Source: an uncultured Ectothiorhodospiraceae bacterium
GTDB taxonomy: Bacteria > Pseudomonadota > Gammaproteobacteria > UBA6429 > Thiohalophilaceae
Direction of reading: 5' to 3'
Length of the DNA: 64,000 nt
NCBI GenBank assembly: GCA_947258695.1
Contig: CAMYJG010000002.1
Location: forward strand, 1-64,000
This document shows positions 27,978 through 37,251 of this stretch, piece by piece. A program made the translations under genes and the position numbers. Position 1 is the first letter of the stretch; each line of letters begins with the position of its first letter. The notes under the pieces are model-generated. The model made no database searches and was not told the origin of the DNA. It saw only the letters and a list, made by a program, of their open reading frames with translations.

Positions 27978-28118
27978 ATTTTGTTAGGACTTTTTTTGTG
28001 TTGAAAACCCAGGTGAGAGTTTACTGTTGATACGAGGTTTAGTGCAAATAGAGGCAGAATTAATATAAAATAGTGCCAATTCTAATTTGAAAATATTGGC
28101 ATTTAAGAGCAATTGTTG

Positions 28119-29030
28119 ATGAATACTACCGATAATACTAATTTCCCGACCATAGAGTCATTTGTTGGCAATACGCCATTAGTGCGATTACAACGTCTGC
28201 CCGGAAATACCAGTAATACCATCTTGGTTAAATTAGAAGGGAACAATCCCGCTGGTTCGGTTAAAGATCGTCCAGCATTGAGTATGATTCAGCATGCAGA
28301 ATCTCGTGGTGAGATTTCTCCAGGTGATACTTTAATTGAAGCAACCAGTGGTAACACAGGAATCGCGCTTGCCATGGTGGCTGCAATTAAGGGATACCGG
28401 ATGATACTCATTATGCCGGAAAACCTGAGTGTAGAACGTCGTGCCTCCATGCGCAGCTATGGCGCCGAGTTAATTCTTGTGACTGAAGAAGAAAGCATGG
28501 AAGGTGCGCGTGATCTTGCCCTGGAAATGCAAAGCCAGGGTAAAGGTAAAGTTCTGGATCAGTTTTCAAACCCGGATAATCCATGTGCTCATTATGAAAC
28601 TACAGGCCCTGAAATTTGGCGTGACACCCATGGAAAAATTACCCATTTTGTCAGTGCCATGGGTACAACCGGCACTATTATGGGTAATTCACGCTATTTA
28701 AAAGAGCAAAATCCTGATATCCAAATTATAGGCGTACAACCTGAAGAAGGGGCTTCAATACCGGGGATTCGACGCTGGCCGCCAGAGTACTTACCTTCAA
28801 TTTTTGAAGAGAGTCGTGTTGATTTAACTCTCGATATTGGACAACAAGAAGCAGAAGCAACTACCCTGAAATTGGCAACCGAAGAAGGAATCTTTTGTGG
28901 CATATCATCGGGTGGTGCAGTTGCTGCCGCTTTGAAACTCTCAGCGCAACTTGAAAATGCGATTATAGTGACGATTATTTGCGATCGTGGTGATCGTTAC
29001 TTGTCTACAAACGTATTTCCCTCTGAATAA
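28119..29030 (+). CDS. cysM: Cysteine synthase B
   Basis: 303 aa from ATG 28119 (TTG codons just upstream are unlikely starts). PLP-dependent synthesis of cysteine from O-acetylserine and sulfide or thiosulfate. The PLP lysine is in NPAGSVKDRPALSMI (about residue 45), substrate loop in EATSGNTGIALAM, and FVSAMGTTGTIMG binds the PLP phosphate. The GIRRWPPEYLPSIF stretch is typical of CysM rather than CysK. Confidence 0.93.
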   Translation: MNTTDNTNFPTIESFVGNTPLVRLQRLPGNTSNTILVKLEGNNPAGSVKDRPALSMIQHAESRGEISPGDTLIEATSGNTGIALAMVAAIKGYRMILIMPENLSVERRASMRSYGAELILVTEEESMEGARDLALEMQSQGKGKVLDQFSNPDNPCAHYETTGPEIWRDTHGKITHFVSAMGTTGTIMGNSRYLKEQNPDIQIIGVQPEEGASIPGIRRWPPEYLPSIFEESRVDLTLDIGQQEAEATTLKLATEEGIFCGISSGGAVAAALKLSAQLENAIIVTIICDRGDRYLSTNVFPSE

Positions 29031-29041
29031 GATCTCAATAT

Positions 29042-30364
29042 ATGCGCAGAAGAAAACAAAAGCCACTTCAGGAACATGAAGGGATAGTTGAATCATTAAG
29101 CCATGATGGCAAAGGAATATGTCGCGTAGAGGGTAAAGCGATTTTCGTCAGTGGTGCATTGCCAGGAGAACAGATACGTTTCTCGTTCCGGCCACACAAG
29201 AAAAGTTATGATGAAGGAAACTTGCTAGAAGTTATTAAAGCATCGCCTGATCGCATCGAACCAAAATGTAAACATTACGGTGTCTGTGGTGGTTGTAGTT
29301 TTATGCACTTAAGCAGTGAAAAACAAATTGAAGCCAAGCAGCAAGTCTTGCTGGATGGTTTGGAGCACATTGGTAAAGTCACAGCAAATGAAATCTTAGC
29401 ACCGCTTACTACCCACCCTTGGGGTTATCGACGAAAGGCACGCTTAGGTGTTAAGTATGTATTTAAAAAAGAAAAAGTACTGGTTGGTTTTCGTGAACGC
29501 AGTGCCCCATATCTTGCTGAGTTAGAGCAGTGTGAAGTGCTGCATCCAGATGCAGGGTTGCGCCTGACTTCTTTTGCAACATTAATACGTAGCTTGAGTT
29601 GTTATGAAAAAATAGCGCAAATCGAAGTGGCGATTGCAGATGATACCAGTGCCTTTGTTTTCAGGAACCTGGTTGAGTTAACTGCTGACGATAAAGAAAA
29701 ACTTATTAGCTATGCTAAACAAGAATTGATCTCAATTTATTTGCAACCAAAGGGGCCTGATACAGTAACCCCGCTTTATCCTGAGAATCCACGATTACAA
29801 TACCGCTTGCCTGACTATAATGTTACGCTGGATTTTGAACCAACCGATTTTACCCAGGTTAATCAGGACATTAACCCGAAGATGATCAAGCTGGCTTTAG
29901 AGTTATTAGATTTAAAGCAAACTGATCGGGTTTTAGAACTGTTCTGCGGTTTAGGTAATTTTACTTTACCTATGGCACGTTTCGCTAACCATATAACAGG
30001 TGTTGAAGGCGATGCAGATTTAATTAAACGTGCAAATAAAAATGCTGCGCAAAATGATATCGATAATACGGATTTACACGTGGCTAATTTAATGGAAGAT
30101 GTGTCTGATGCTGGCTGGTTGAAAAAAGATTATGACAAACTTCTACTAGACCCACCTCGCAGTGGTGCAAAAGAAATATTACCTTATCTTGGAAAAATGA
30201 ATATTAAGCATATTGTGTATGTTTCCTGTAACCCTTCAACTCTGGCCAGGGATGCAGGTACCCTGGTTAATGAAATGGGGTATACCTTAGAGAAAGCCGG
30301 GGTGATGGATATGTTCCCACATACTGCACATGTTGAATCTATCGCGTTGTTTACTAAAAAATAG
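29042..30364 (+). CDS. rlmD: 23S rRNA (uracil-1939-C5)-methyltransferase RlmD
   Basis: 440 aa. An N-terminal TRAM domain (residues about 10-68) precedes the Fe-S cluster motif CKHYGVCGGCSFMHL, and the SAM-binding domain has LELFCGLGNFTLPMA and LLLDPPRSGAKEIL; the catalytic Cys is in VYVSCNPSTLARD. The cysM-rlmD neighbourhood is standard and relA would usually follow, but here a CYTH gene follows instead. Confidence 0.95.
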   Translation: MRRRKQKPLQEHEGIVESLSHDGKGICRVEGKAIFVSGALPGEQIRFSFRPHKKSYDEGNLLEVIKASPDRIEPKCKHYGVCGGCSFMHLSSEKQIEAKQQVLLDGLEHIGKVTANEILAPLTTHPWGYRRKARLGVKYVFKKEKVLVGFRERSAPYLAELEQCEVLHPDAGLRLTSFATLIRSLSCYEKIAQIEVAIADDTSAFVFRNLVELTADDKEKLISYAKQELISIYLQPKGPDTVTPLYPENPRLQYRLPDYNVTLDFEPTDFTQVNQDINPKMIKLALELLDLKQTDRVLELFCGLGNFTLPMARFANHITGVEGDADLIKRANKNAAQNDIDNTDLHVANLMEDVSDAGWLKKDYDKLLLDPPRSGAKEILPYLGKMNIKHIVYVSCNPSTLARDAGTLVNEMGYTLEKAGVMDMFPHTAHVESIALFTKK

Positions 30365-30376
30365 AAAGTTCAGGAT

Positions 30377-30847
30377 ATGCCAACAGAAATTGAGCGTAAA
30401 TTTTTAGTTAAAGACATGTCCTGGAAAGACATGGCGGATAACGGCACCCATTATTCACAAGGTTACCTGGTGGGAAGTAAACATGCATCTGTTCGTGTAC
30501 GTATCCAGGGTGAAAAAGCATTTATTAATATCAAATCCGCAACCATGAATATTACTCGCCAGGAATATGAGTACGAGATTCCTCTGAGTGAAGCAACAGA
30601 AATGCTGGACACTTTATGTGAAAAACCATTAATTGATAAAGTACGCTACCATGTAAAAAATGAGAATCATGTATGGGAAGTTGATGTTTTTTCTGGCGAT
30701 AATGAAGGACTAATTGTTGCTGAAATTGAATTAGAACATCAGGATGAACATTTTGCCAGGCCTGACTGGTTAGGTGATGAGGTATCCGATGATACACGTT
30801 ACTATAATGTTTGCCTGGTAAAACATCCTTATAAAGACTGGTCATAA
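30377..30847 (+). CDS. CYTH-domain triphosphate tunnel phosphatase
   Basis: 156 aa, a single CYTH domain. EIERKFLV (residues 4-11) is the ExExK metal/substrate signature; VRVRIQGEKAFINIKSA and YEYEIPLSEA contribute the basic and acidic tunnel walls, and the end has VAEIELEHQDE. Members hydrolyse inorganic triphosphate or similar substrates; the actual substrate here is unknown. Sits between rlmD and an L,D-transpeptidase gene, all same strand. Confidence 0.88.
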   Translation: MPTEIERKFLVKDMSWKDMADNGTHYSQGYLVGSKHASVRVRIQGEKAFINIKSATMNITRQEYEYEIPLSEATEMLDTLCEKPLIDKVRYHVKNENHVWEVDVFSGDNEGLIVAEIELEHQDEHFARPDWLGDEVSDDTRYYNVCLVKHPYKDWS

Positions 30848-30868
30848 TTTAAATATAAAAACCAAACG

Positions 30869-31363
30869 ATGTCTGAATTAAAGCATATTGATATTGATAT
30901 TAACAAACAGCAATTAACCTTGTTTCAGGGCGATAATGTTATTGCCAGTTATCCTGTATCAACGGCTAAAAATGGGGTTGGACAAGAATACGGTAGTGAA
31001 TGCACTCCCTTGGGATTACATCAAATTCGCGCTAAAATTGGCAAGAATGCCAAGGAAAATGCGGTTTTTGTTGCACGAAGAGAAACTGGAGAATTATTTA
31101 CTGAAGCGCTCCGACAGCAAAATCCTCAACGCGACTGGATCCTAACCCGAATTCTCTGGTTAAGTGGCCTTGAAAGTGGCAAAAACAGGGGTGGAGAAGT
31201 CGATACAATGCGCCGCTATATTTATATACATGGTTGTCCTGACAGCGATTCGTTTGCAAAACCATCCTCACATGGTTGTGTGAAAATGCGAAATAAAGAT
31301 GTAATTGCATTATTTGATAGTGTTGACCCAGGTATAAAAGTGCTGATTCATCAAGCAGAATAA
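30869..31363 (+). CDS. YkuD-family L,D-transpeptidase
   Basis: 164 aa. The YkuD catalytic motif IYIHGCPDSDSF...SSHGCVKMRNKDV is near the C-terminus; the nucleophile is the Cys in SSHGC and the His in YIHG is conserved. No signal peptide is seen, so it may be cytoplasmic or exported by an unrecognised route. The family cross-links peptidoglycan or attaches lipoproteins. It lies upstream of a lipoprotein and nagZ, a peptidoglycan-linked group. Confidence 0.85.
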   Translation: MSELKHIDIDINKQQLTLFQGDNVIASYPVSTAKNGVGQEYGSECTPLGLHQIRAKIGKNAKENAVFVARRETGELFTEALRQQNPQRDWILTRILWLSGLESGKNRGGEVDTMRRYIYIHGCPDSDSFAKPSSHGCVKMRNKDVIALFDSVDPGIKVLIHQAE

Positions 31364-31378
31364 TAAGCAGGTAATAGA

Positions 31379-31861
31379 ATGATTTCTAAATTTATAATAT
31401 CGGTTTTATTTGCCAGTTTAATTTTTAATACGGGCTGTAATATTACGTTTAAACGTAAAGCCAAACAAATGGACAAAGTTGAATCTTCTGAAATGCTTGG
31501 GAAGAAACTGGCTTCAGATAAAGTTGTCTCATCTAAAGACAAAGATATGAAACCCGCTTCAGCATTAAAAGTTATGTTTAGTCGAAAGGACGCGGATACT
31601 ATTGCATCCTATTACCTGAATCCAGAAAATGCAATCATTCGCAGAAATATGATAAGACATTCTTCGGTTACTAAAAAACAACAAAAAAAACTTGTGATTG
31701 GAAAAATTATCCCGCGTGATTTTCAGGTTATACCATTGCCCTTAAAATTAGAGCGGGCACTTTCTCCTTTAGATTTATATTATATACGTGTTCAGGTTGG
31801 CGCTAATGTGGTCTTAATGAATGTTAAATCACGACTAGTCTTAGATATAATTACAATATAA
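31379..31861 (+). CDS. Putative lipoprotein with RcnB/CigR-like C-terminus
   Basis: 160 aa. The N-terminal FIISVLFASLIFNTGC ends in a lipobox-like Cys (about residue 20). The middle is Lys-rich and low complexity. The C-terminal segment (LVIGKIIPRDFQVIPLPLKL ... YYIRVQVGANVVLMNVKSRL) resembles the end of RcnB/CigR-type periplasmic proteins, which often reads 'G..LP..L...L......YRRV.VG.DVVLID..T..VVDII'. Function unknown; family assignment is by eye. Confidence 0.5.
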   Translation: MISKFIISVLFASLIFNTGCNITFKRKAKQMDKVESSEMLGKKLASDKVVSSKDKDMKPASALKVMFSRKDADTIASYYLNPENAIIRRNMIRHSSVTKKQQKKLVIGKIIPRDFQVIPLPLKLERALSPLDLYYIRVQVGANVVLMNVKSRLVLDIITI

Positions 31862-31892
31862 TAATCTGAAAAATAATAATTCAGGAATACCT

Positions 31893-32942
31893 ATGTCGCT
31901 TGGTCCAATTATGCTGGATCTTGACTCAACAGAAATGAGTCAAGAAGAAAGGGAGTTATTACAAAATCCACTTATTGGCGGAGTTATTCTTTTTACTCGA
32001 AACTTTTCTTCAGTTGAACAAATTACCCAGCTTGTTAAGGAAATACATCAGATAAGAGAGCCTCGTCTATTGGTTGCGGTCGATCATGAGGGTGGTCGTG
32101 TACAACGTTTTCGTGACGGTTTTTCTTCATTACCGGCAGTCGGTCACTTTGGCGAAATCTATAACTCTAATCCTAAGCGTGCTCACATGTTGGCAGAAAC
32201 AGCCGGCTGGATGATGGCCGCAGAACTACGTGCCGTTGGCATCGACTTTAGTTTTGCCCCTGTACTAGACACTGACTATGGCGTCAGCACGGTTATTGGT
32301 GATCGCGCCTTTCATCAGGATGGGCATGTTATCGTTGAGCTTGCACATGCGTATACTATCGGGATGCATGATGCGGGTATGGCAGCAACCGGAAAGCATT
32401 TTCCCGGTCATGGCGCAGTTGCAGCGGACTCACACGTCGATATTCCGGTCGATGATAGGGAATATAATGATATATTTGCACATGACATTTTGCCATTTAA
32501 ACGTATGATACATCATGGAATGGCGGCCATTATGCCGGCCCATGTGATTTATCCCAAGGTCGATGCTTTACCTGCGGGATTTTCAGAAGTCTGGCTTAAA
32601 GATATCCTGCGTAAACGTCTCGGTTTTCAGGGCGTGATATTTAGTGATGATCTGGATATGAAAGGCGCCAGTTTTATTGGTGAAAGATATGTGGATAGGG
32701 CAGAAAAAGCCTTATCAGCCGGTTGCGATATGGTATTAGTATGTAACAATCGTGAAGGTGCGCTTGATGTTGTAAAAAATTTGAGTGGCCATAATGATCC
32801 TGTTTCACATTTGCGTTTGGCCCGAATGCACGGCAAACACGATACGACAATGAGTGAATTACATAGAACTGAAAAGTGGAAGAAATCATCTGATATTTTG
32901 AAACGCTACCAGGATGATCCTACCCTTGATTTAGAGTTTTAA
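31893..32942 (+). CDS. nagZ: Beta-N-acetylhexosaminidase NagZ
   Basis: 349 aa. Cytoplasmic peptidoglycan-recycling enzyme that removes GlcNAc from anhydro-muropeptides. DHEGGRVQRFRDGFSSLP, KHFPGHGAVAADSHVDIP (with the histidine acid/base) and IFSDDLDMKGA (with the nucleophile Asp) are the family-3 glycosidase signatures. It follows the lipoprotein by 31 bp. Confidence 0.95.
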   Translation: MSLGPIMLDLDSTEMSQEERELLQNPLIGGVILFTRNFSSVEQITQLVKEIHQIREPRLLVAVDHEGGRVQRFRDGFSSLPAVGHFGEIYNSNPKRAHMLAETAGWMMAAELRAVGIDFSFAPVLDTDYGVSTVIGDRAFHQDGHVIVELAHAYTIGMHDAGMAATGKHFPGHGAVAADSHVDIPVDDREYNDIFAHDILPFKRMIHHGMAAIMPAHVIYPKVDALPAGFSEVWLKDILRKRLGFQGVIFSDDLDMKGASFIGERYVDRAEKALSAGCDMVLVCNNREGALDVVKNLSGHNDPVSHLRLARMHGKHDTTMSELHRTEKWKKSSDILKRYQDDPTLDLEF

Positions 32943-32968
32943 TAATATATTTGGATTAACGAATTGCA

Positions 32969-34042
32969 ATGAAAGAATTAATACAAGATTACATGCCCTT
33001 CTTATATGAAACAGATACCTGGATTCTGCAGATATTCTCGATTGTTTTTATGGCCCTTTTTCTGGATTACATTCAAAAGAAAGTATTTCGACGCTTACAA
33101 CGTCAACTAGAGAAAACGCCTAATTTATGGGATGACGCATTTATTCACGCCATCATCAGGCCACTGAGTTTATTGATTTGGGTGTTGGGCCTTTCGCTTG
33201 CACTTGATATCGCAGGTTATGACGATGCATTTAAAATTTTCGAAGTCGGTGTCATTATTGTTGTTAGCTGGACGCTGATTCGATTAATTTCATTTGTTGA
33301 AATAAATGTTCTTAAAGAGCAAAAGTTAAAGGGTAAGAAAGTTGATCAAACAACAGCGGATGCCATCAGCCAGTTATTGCGTGTTTCAGTTATCATTACC
33401 TCAATACTGGTTGCCTTACAAACGCTAGGATTTAATATCTCTGCTATTTTAGCTTTTGGTGGTATTGGCGGTATCGCAGTTGGTTTTGCGGCAAAAGATT
33501 TATTAGCAAATTTTTTTGGTGGTTTAATGATTTACCTGGATCGCCCCTTTTCAGTTGGTGACTGGATTCGTTCACCCGATCGCAGTATTGAAGGCACGGT
33601 AGAAAAAATTGGTTGGCGCTTAACTATTATTCGAACATTTGATAAGCGTCCACTGTATATTCCAAACTCAATGTTCGCCAATATTTCAGTAGAAAATCCT
33701 TCGCGTATGTCACACCGTCGTATCTATGAAACGATCGGTGTTCGCTATGATGATAGTAAACAATTACCGAAAATTGTGGCGGACGTAAAAGAAATGTTAA
33801 GTCAACATCCTGAAATTGATACCACGCAAACAATGCTTGTTAATTTCAACAAGTTTGCGGCTTCATCGTTAGACTTTTTTGTCTATACCTTTACTAAAAC
33901 AACTGACTGGATCAAGTATCATGAAGTAAAACAGGATGTATTGTTCAAAATTACAGAAATCGTTGAGCAACATGGCGCTGAAATGGCATTCCCAACATCA
34001 ACGATTCATATTGAAAATGAAAACTTGCTGATTAAAGAATAA
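32969..34042 (+). CDS. MscS-family small-conductance mechanosensitive channel
   Basis: 357 aa. N-terminal membrane helices (about 19-38, 66-84, 94-112 and 137-156) lead into the pore helix AFGGIGGIAVGFAAKDLLANFFGG (only the core residues GGIAVGFAAKDLLANF are diagnostic). The soluble domain begins with RPFSVGDWIRSPD and has KRPLYIPNSMFANISVENPS. It relieves turgor after osmotic downshock. Possible further partners not seen. Confidence 0.9.
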   Translation: MKELIQDYMPFLYETDTWILQIFSIVFMALFLDYIQKKVFRRLQRQLEKTPNLWDDAFIHAIIRPLSLLIWVLGLSLALDIAGYDDAFKIFEVGVIIVVSWTLIRLISFVEINVLKEQKLKGKKVDQTTADAISQLLRVSVIITSILVALQTLGFNISAILAFGGIGGIAVGFAAKDLLANFFGGLMIYLDRPFSVGDWIRSPDRSIEGTVEKIGWRLTIIRTFDKRPLYIPNSMFANISVENPSRMSHRRIYETIGVRYDDSKQLPKIVADVKEMLSQHPEIDTTQTMLVNFNKFAASSLDFFVYTFTKTTDWIKYHEVKQDVLFKITEIVEQHGAEMAFPTSTIHIENENLLIKE

Positions 34043-34055
34043 ATTATATTTAACA

Positions 34056-34601
34056 ATGGATATAAAAAGTATAAGAAAAATTGAACAAGAATCAGATAGC
34101 TTATGTGATACAGTTAAGTTGAATGCTGTTTTAGATAAATTAGCGAAAGAAATTTCAACTGATCTAAAAAATAAGAATCCAGTTGTGCTGTGTGTCATGA
34201 CAGGAGGCATCATAGTTACGGGCCATTTACTCACGCGATTATCTTTTCCACTACAACTTGATTATGTGCATGCAACGCGTTACCAGGGTGAAACAAGCGG
34301 GGGAGAATTAAACTGGATACAGGAACCTTCTATTCCCCTAAATGACAGACATGTACTTATACTGGATGATATTTTTGATGAAGGTATTACTTTGTTAGAA
34401 ATTGAAAAGTATTGTAAAGAGCAAGGTGCCGCTGAGGTATCTTCTGCTGTACTGGTTAACAAAGTACATAGCCGTAAAGTTAAATTAAATCCTGCTTATG
34501 TAGGAATAGAACTTGAAGATCGTTATTTATTTGGTTTTGGAATGGACTATAAAAACTACTTACGTAATGTAAATGCGATCCATGCAGTGAAGGGAATGTG
34601 A
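34056..34601 (+). CDS. hpt: Hypoxanthine-guanine phosphoribosyltransferase
   Basis: 181 aa. The PRPP-binding loop is VLILDDIFDEGITLLEIE (about residues 99-116), with LCVMTGGIIVTGHLL earlier. It converts hypoxanthine or guanine to IMP or GMP. MTI phosphorylase, whose product is hypoxanthine, begins 4 bp later, so the pair can salvage purine from methylthioadenosine after its deamination (inference from family knowledge and spacing). Confidence 0.9.
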   Translation: MDIKSIRKIEQESDSLCDTVKLNAVLDKLAKEISTDLKNKNPVVLCVMTGGIIVTGHLLTRLSFPLQLDYVHATRYQGETSGGELNWIQEPSIPLNDRHVLILDDIFDEGITLLEIEKYCKEQGAAEVSSAVLVNKVHSRKVKLNPAYVGIELEDRYLFGFGMDYKNYLRNVNAIHAVKGM

Positions 34602-34605
34602 GTCT

Positions 34606-35349
34606 ATGACAAAGATTGCGATTATCGGTGGTACAGGCTTAGCCTCAATTACAGGTTTTGAAATTACCGGCAGGGAAATAGTGCAAACGCCATATGGCGA
34701 ACCGTCTGGTCCTTTAGTGCAAGGTCTGTTAGCAAATCACGAAGTCTACTTTTTACCGCGCCACGGTGCAGGGCATACCATTCCACCTCATAAAATTAAT
34801 TACCGGGCAAATATCTGGGCGTTAAAACAGGCCGGCGTCGAACAAGTCATTGCGGTAAACGCCGTGGGTGGGATTAGAAAAGATATGCAACCTGCCGCAT
34901 TGATTGTGCCGAACCAAATTATTGACTATACCGTAGGTCGTACTAATACCTTTTTTGAAGAAGGTTTAAAACAAGTGGTGCATATTGATTTTACCGACCC
35001 TTTTTGTGAAAAGTTACGGGCATCCATTATTCAAACAGCAGAAGAACATTCTATTAACGTGATAAAAGAAGGCACCTATGCCGCAACCCAGGGTCCACGT
35101 TTGGAAACCGCGGCAGAAATTAACCGACTTGAAAATGATGGTTGTCACCTGGTAGGTATGACCTGCATGCCCGAAGCGGCGTTAGCCAGGGAGCAAGAGC
35201 TGTGTTATGCGAGTCTATCGGTTGTCGCTAACCTGGCTGCTGGCCGTGGCACAGAAGAGTTAACCATGGAGGTGATTGAAAAAAACCTTAATATGGGCAT
35301 GGAGCGGGCAAGAAAATTAATTGAGCTTGTTATCCCGAGTATCAGTTAA
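34606..35349 (+). CDS. S-methyl-5'-thioinosine phosphorylase
   Basis: 247 aa of the MTA/PNP phosphorylase family (IAIIGGTGLASITGF, YFLPRHGAGHTIPPHKINYR, GTYAATQGPRLETAAEI, LVGMTCMPEAALARE). The pseudomonad-type MTI phosphorylase has this form and sits near nagZ and a phosphoribosyltransferase, as here. It splits methylthioinosine into hypoxanthine and 5-methylthioribose 1-phosphate. MTA phosphorylase is the alternative; the TCMPEAALARE and ANLAAG segments favour MTIP but are not conclusive. Confidence 0.85.
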   Translation: MTKIAIIGGTGLASITGFEITGREIVQTPYGEPSGPLVQGLLANHEVYFLPRHGAGHTIPPHKINYRANIWALKQAGVEQVIAVNAVGGIRKDMQPAALIVPNQIIDYTVGRTNTFFEEGLKQVVHIDFTDPFCEKLRASIIQTAEEHSINVIKEGTYAATQGPRLETAAEINRLENDGCHLVGMTCMPEAALAREQELCYASLSVVANLAAGRGTEELTMEVIEKNLNMGMERARKLIELVIPSIS

Positions 35350-35363
35350 TCAATAACAAGTAA

Positions 35364-36137
35364 CTAATTTGCTTTTACTTTATTTGCCAGTTTATCTGGT
35401 TTTTCATAAGGGGTAATCTTAAGTAGCATGCTTAACACGGGGTGATCGATGTAATGTAATTCATTACTTCGAATCCGCCGACGTTTTTGTTTTAAATGGA
35501 TGACACCTTGTTTTAATATTTCATTGCGTTCATTTTCATTATCTAGCACTGAAAACGGGTTATCACTTTGAGTAATCGGTGGCGGTGTCGCGCGAAAAGT
35601 TAACTCAGCTTCTAAATGCAGGTAGCGGGCTAAGGTCACACGCAACAACCCTTCTAAAATCGATGATGTGGCTTGAGGCTTTTCATCTTCAGTAATAGAA
35701 AAACTCTCGTTACTTTCTGACAACGTTTGTTCTTCGACTGGAGGTGCTGCCGGTATCTCTTTTTTGAAATAAACGGGTAAAGCTTGTTCTTTATCTAAAC
35801 CTGGTTGACGCCATGCGGTATGAAATATCACGCGCTGCGTTTTTGACTCGTTTATTTTCTCTATTTCGGGGGTTAGTTGATAGGTTTTAGAGCGCAAGAC
35901 TTTATAGCTTGATTTTAAATCCACATCTTCAGGTAGCCATTCGCGGGTAACGGGCTGTCCGTACGGAACTGTTTTTTCAGGTAAGCTTAAGTTGACCTGG
36001 AGTGGCCAGTTTTCTGAGTTTTTCTGCTCTTCAGACAGGTTTTCAATAATGACAACCTCAATATCATAATAACGTCGATCTTCGGCAAAGCTGTTAGCAG
36101 CGATTAAAAGAAATAAGATTGAGATTAATGTTTTCAA
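35364..36137 (-). CDS. csiV: CsiV-like periplasmic protein
   Basis: 257 aa with signal peptide (MKTLISILFLLIAANSFAED). RRYYDIEVVIIENL, then REWLPEDV and IFHTAWRQPGLDKEQALPVY, and near the end HYIDHPVLSMLLKITPYE, are the CsiV family pattern. In Vibrio, CsiV binds peptidoglycan or LpoA and supports cell-wall synthesis. In many gammaproteobacteria csiV is adjacent to mfd; here mfd is 4 kb away. Confidence 0.75.
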   Translation of the reverse strand: MKTLISILFLLIAANSFAEDRRYYDIEVVIIENLSEEQKNSENWPLQVNLSLPEKTVPYGQPVTREWLPEDVDLKSSYKVLRSKTYQLTPEIEKINESKTQRVIFHTAWRQPGLDKEQALPVYFKKEIPAAPPVEEQTLSESNESFSITEDEKPQATSSILEGLLRVTLARYLHLEAELTFRATPPPITQSDNPFSVLDNENERNEILKQGVIHLKQKRRRIRSNELHYIDHPVLSMLLKITPYEKPDKLANKVKAN

Positions 36138-36217
36138 GTGATCGATTCCTGTTATATTTGATGGGCATATTTTGTCATTGTTGAGCTGAAAATGCTAAAC
36201 CTAATTGGAATTTTGTG

Positions 36218-36757
36218 ATGGCGGTACGTGAAGTAATCAGAATGGGACATCCACTGCTGTTAGCCCGCGCAGAAGAGGTAGAAAACTTCGCCACGCCGGA
36301 ATTAGCATCCCTTGTTGCTGATATGAAGGATACCATGGCTGCCTTAAATGGTGCAGGTTTAGCCGCGCCACAAATCGCGGTGAGTCAACGTGTTGTTATT
36401 TTTGGGGTAGCAGAAAACCCGCGCTACCCTGATGCCGATTCGGTGCCAGAAACGATCCTGATTAACCCTGAAATTACTGTTTTGGGGTCTGAAAGAGAAT
36501 CGGCCTGGGAAGGGTGTTTAAGCGTACCCCATATGCGAGGGCTGGTACCGCGTTATACCTCAATTCGCTATCGTGGCTATGATGTTGAGGGTAATGTCAT
36601 TGAGCGCGAAGCACACGGTTTTCATGCCCGTGTGGTGCAGCACGAAGTCGACCATTTAGACGGGGTGTTATATCCCTCCCGCATTGAAGATATGCGCAAT
36701 TTTGGATTTGAAAACGAATTATTTCAAACAACAGAGGGTGCAGAAGAAGAATTATGA
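36218..36757 (+). CDS. def: Peptide deformylase
   Basis: 179 aa from ATG 36218 (GTG 36215 directly before is also possible). The three motifs are intact: GAGLAAPQIAVS, EGCLSVPHMRG and QHEVDHLDGVL, which carry the Cys and two His metal ligands. Removes the formyl group from nascent proteins. It overlaps the SirB2 gene by 4 bp. It is not followed by fmt, unlike the common def-fmt pair, so it may be a second paralogue. Confidence 0.95.
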   Translation: MAVREVIRMGHPLLLARAEEVENFATPELASLVADMKDTMAALNGAGLAAPQIAVSQRVVIFGVAENPRYPDADSVPETILINPEITVLGSERESAWEGCLSVPHMRGLVPRYTSIRYRGYDVEGNVIEREAHGFHARVVQHEVDHLDGVLYPSRIEDMRNFGFENELFQTTEGAEEEL

Positions 36758-37122
36758 TCAAAATGATCCATATGAGCACGGCTTTAATTAGCATTAGTTT
36801 ATTTTTATTACGAGGATTCTGGGTATTGCAGGGCTCATCAATGATGAAGAAAAAATGGGTAAAAATAGTCCCGCATGTGAATGATACTATTTTGCTAGTC
36901 ACCGCAATTATTCTTGCTATGATGATTCAACAATATCCCTTCGTCGATGCCTGGTTAACTGCCAAGTTTGTAGCTTTACTGGTTTATATCGTTTTAGGCA
37001 TGTTTGCCTTAAAACGTGCAAAAGAAATAAAAAATAAAATACTATTTTTTGTTTTGGCTCTGGTGATGTTTAGTTATATCGTGGGTGTCGCATTAAATCG
37101 AACGGCGGATTGGTTTTTATAA
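36754..37122 (+). CDS. SirB2-family membrane protein
   Basis: 122 aa with four predicted membrane helices (about 1-22, 40-60, 66-86 and 96-116). HMSTALISISLFLLRGFWVL, VPHVNDTILLVTAII and AKFVALLVYIVLGMFALKRA match the SirB2 family, whose role is unknown. The ATGA overlap with def indicates co-translation. Confidence 0.8.
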   Translation: MIKMIHMSTALISISLFLLRGFWVLQGSSMMKKKWVKIVPHVNDTILLVTAIILAMMIQQYPFVDAWLTAKFVALLVYIVLGMFALKRAKEIKNKILFFVLALVMFSYIVGVALNRTADWFL

Positions 37123-37251
37123 CCAGCGGCTAAAGCTAATTGATGTAGATTCCGGTCTTCAAACTTTGGAATTATGCGCTAAACTGGAAGAGTAATAGTG
37201 GCCATGACACATTGCAGTCATTTATAATCTTGAGTCAAAGGAGTTGTTGGT

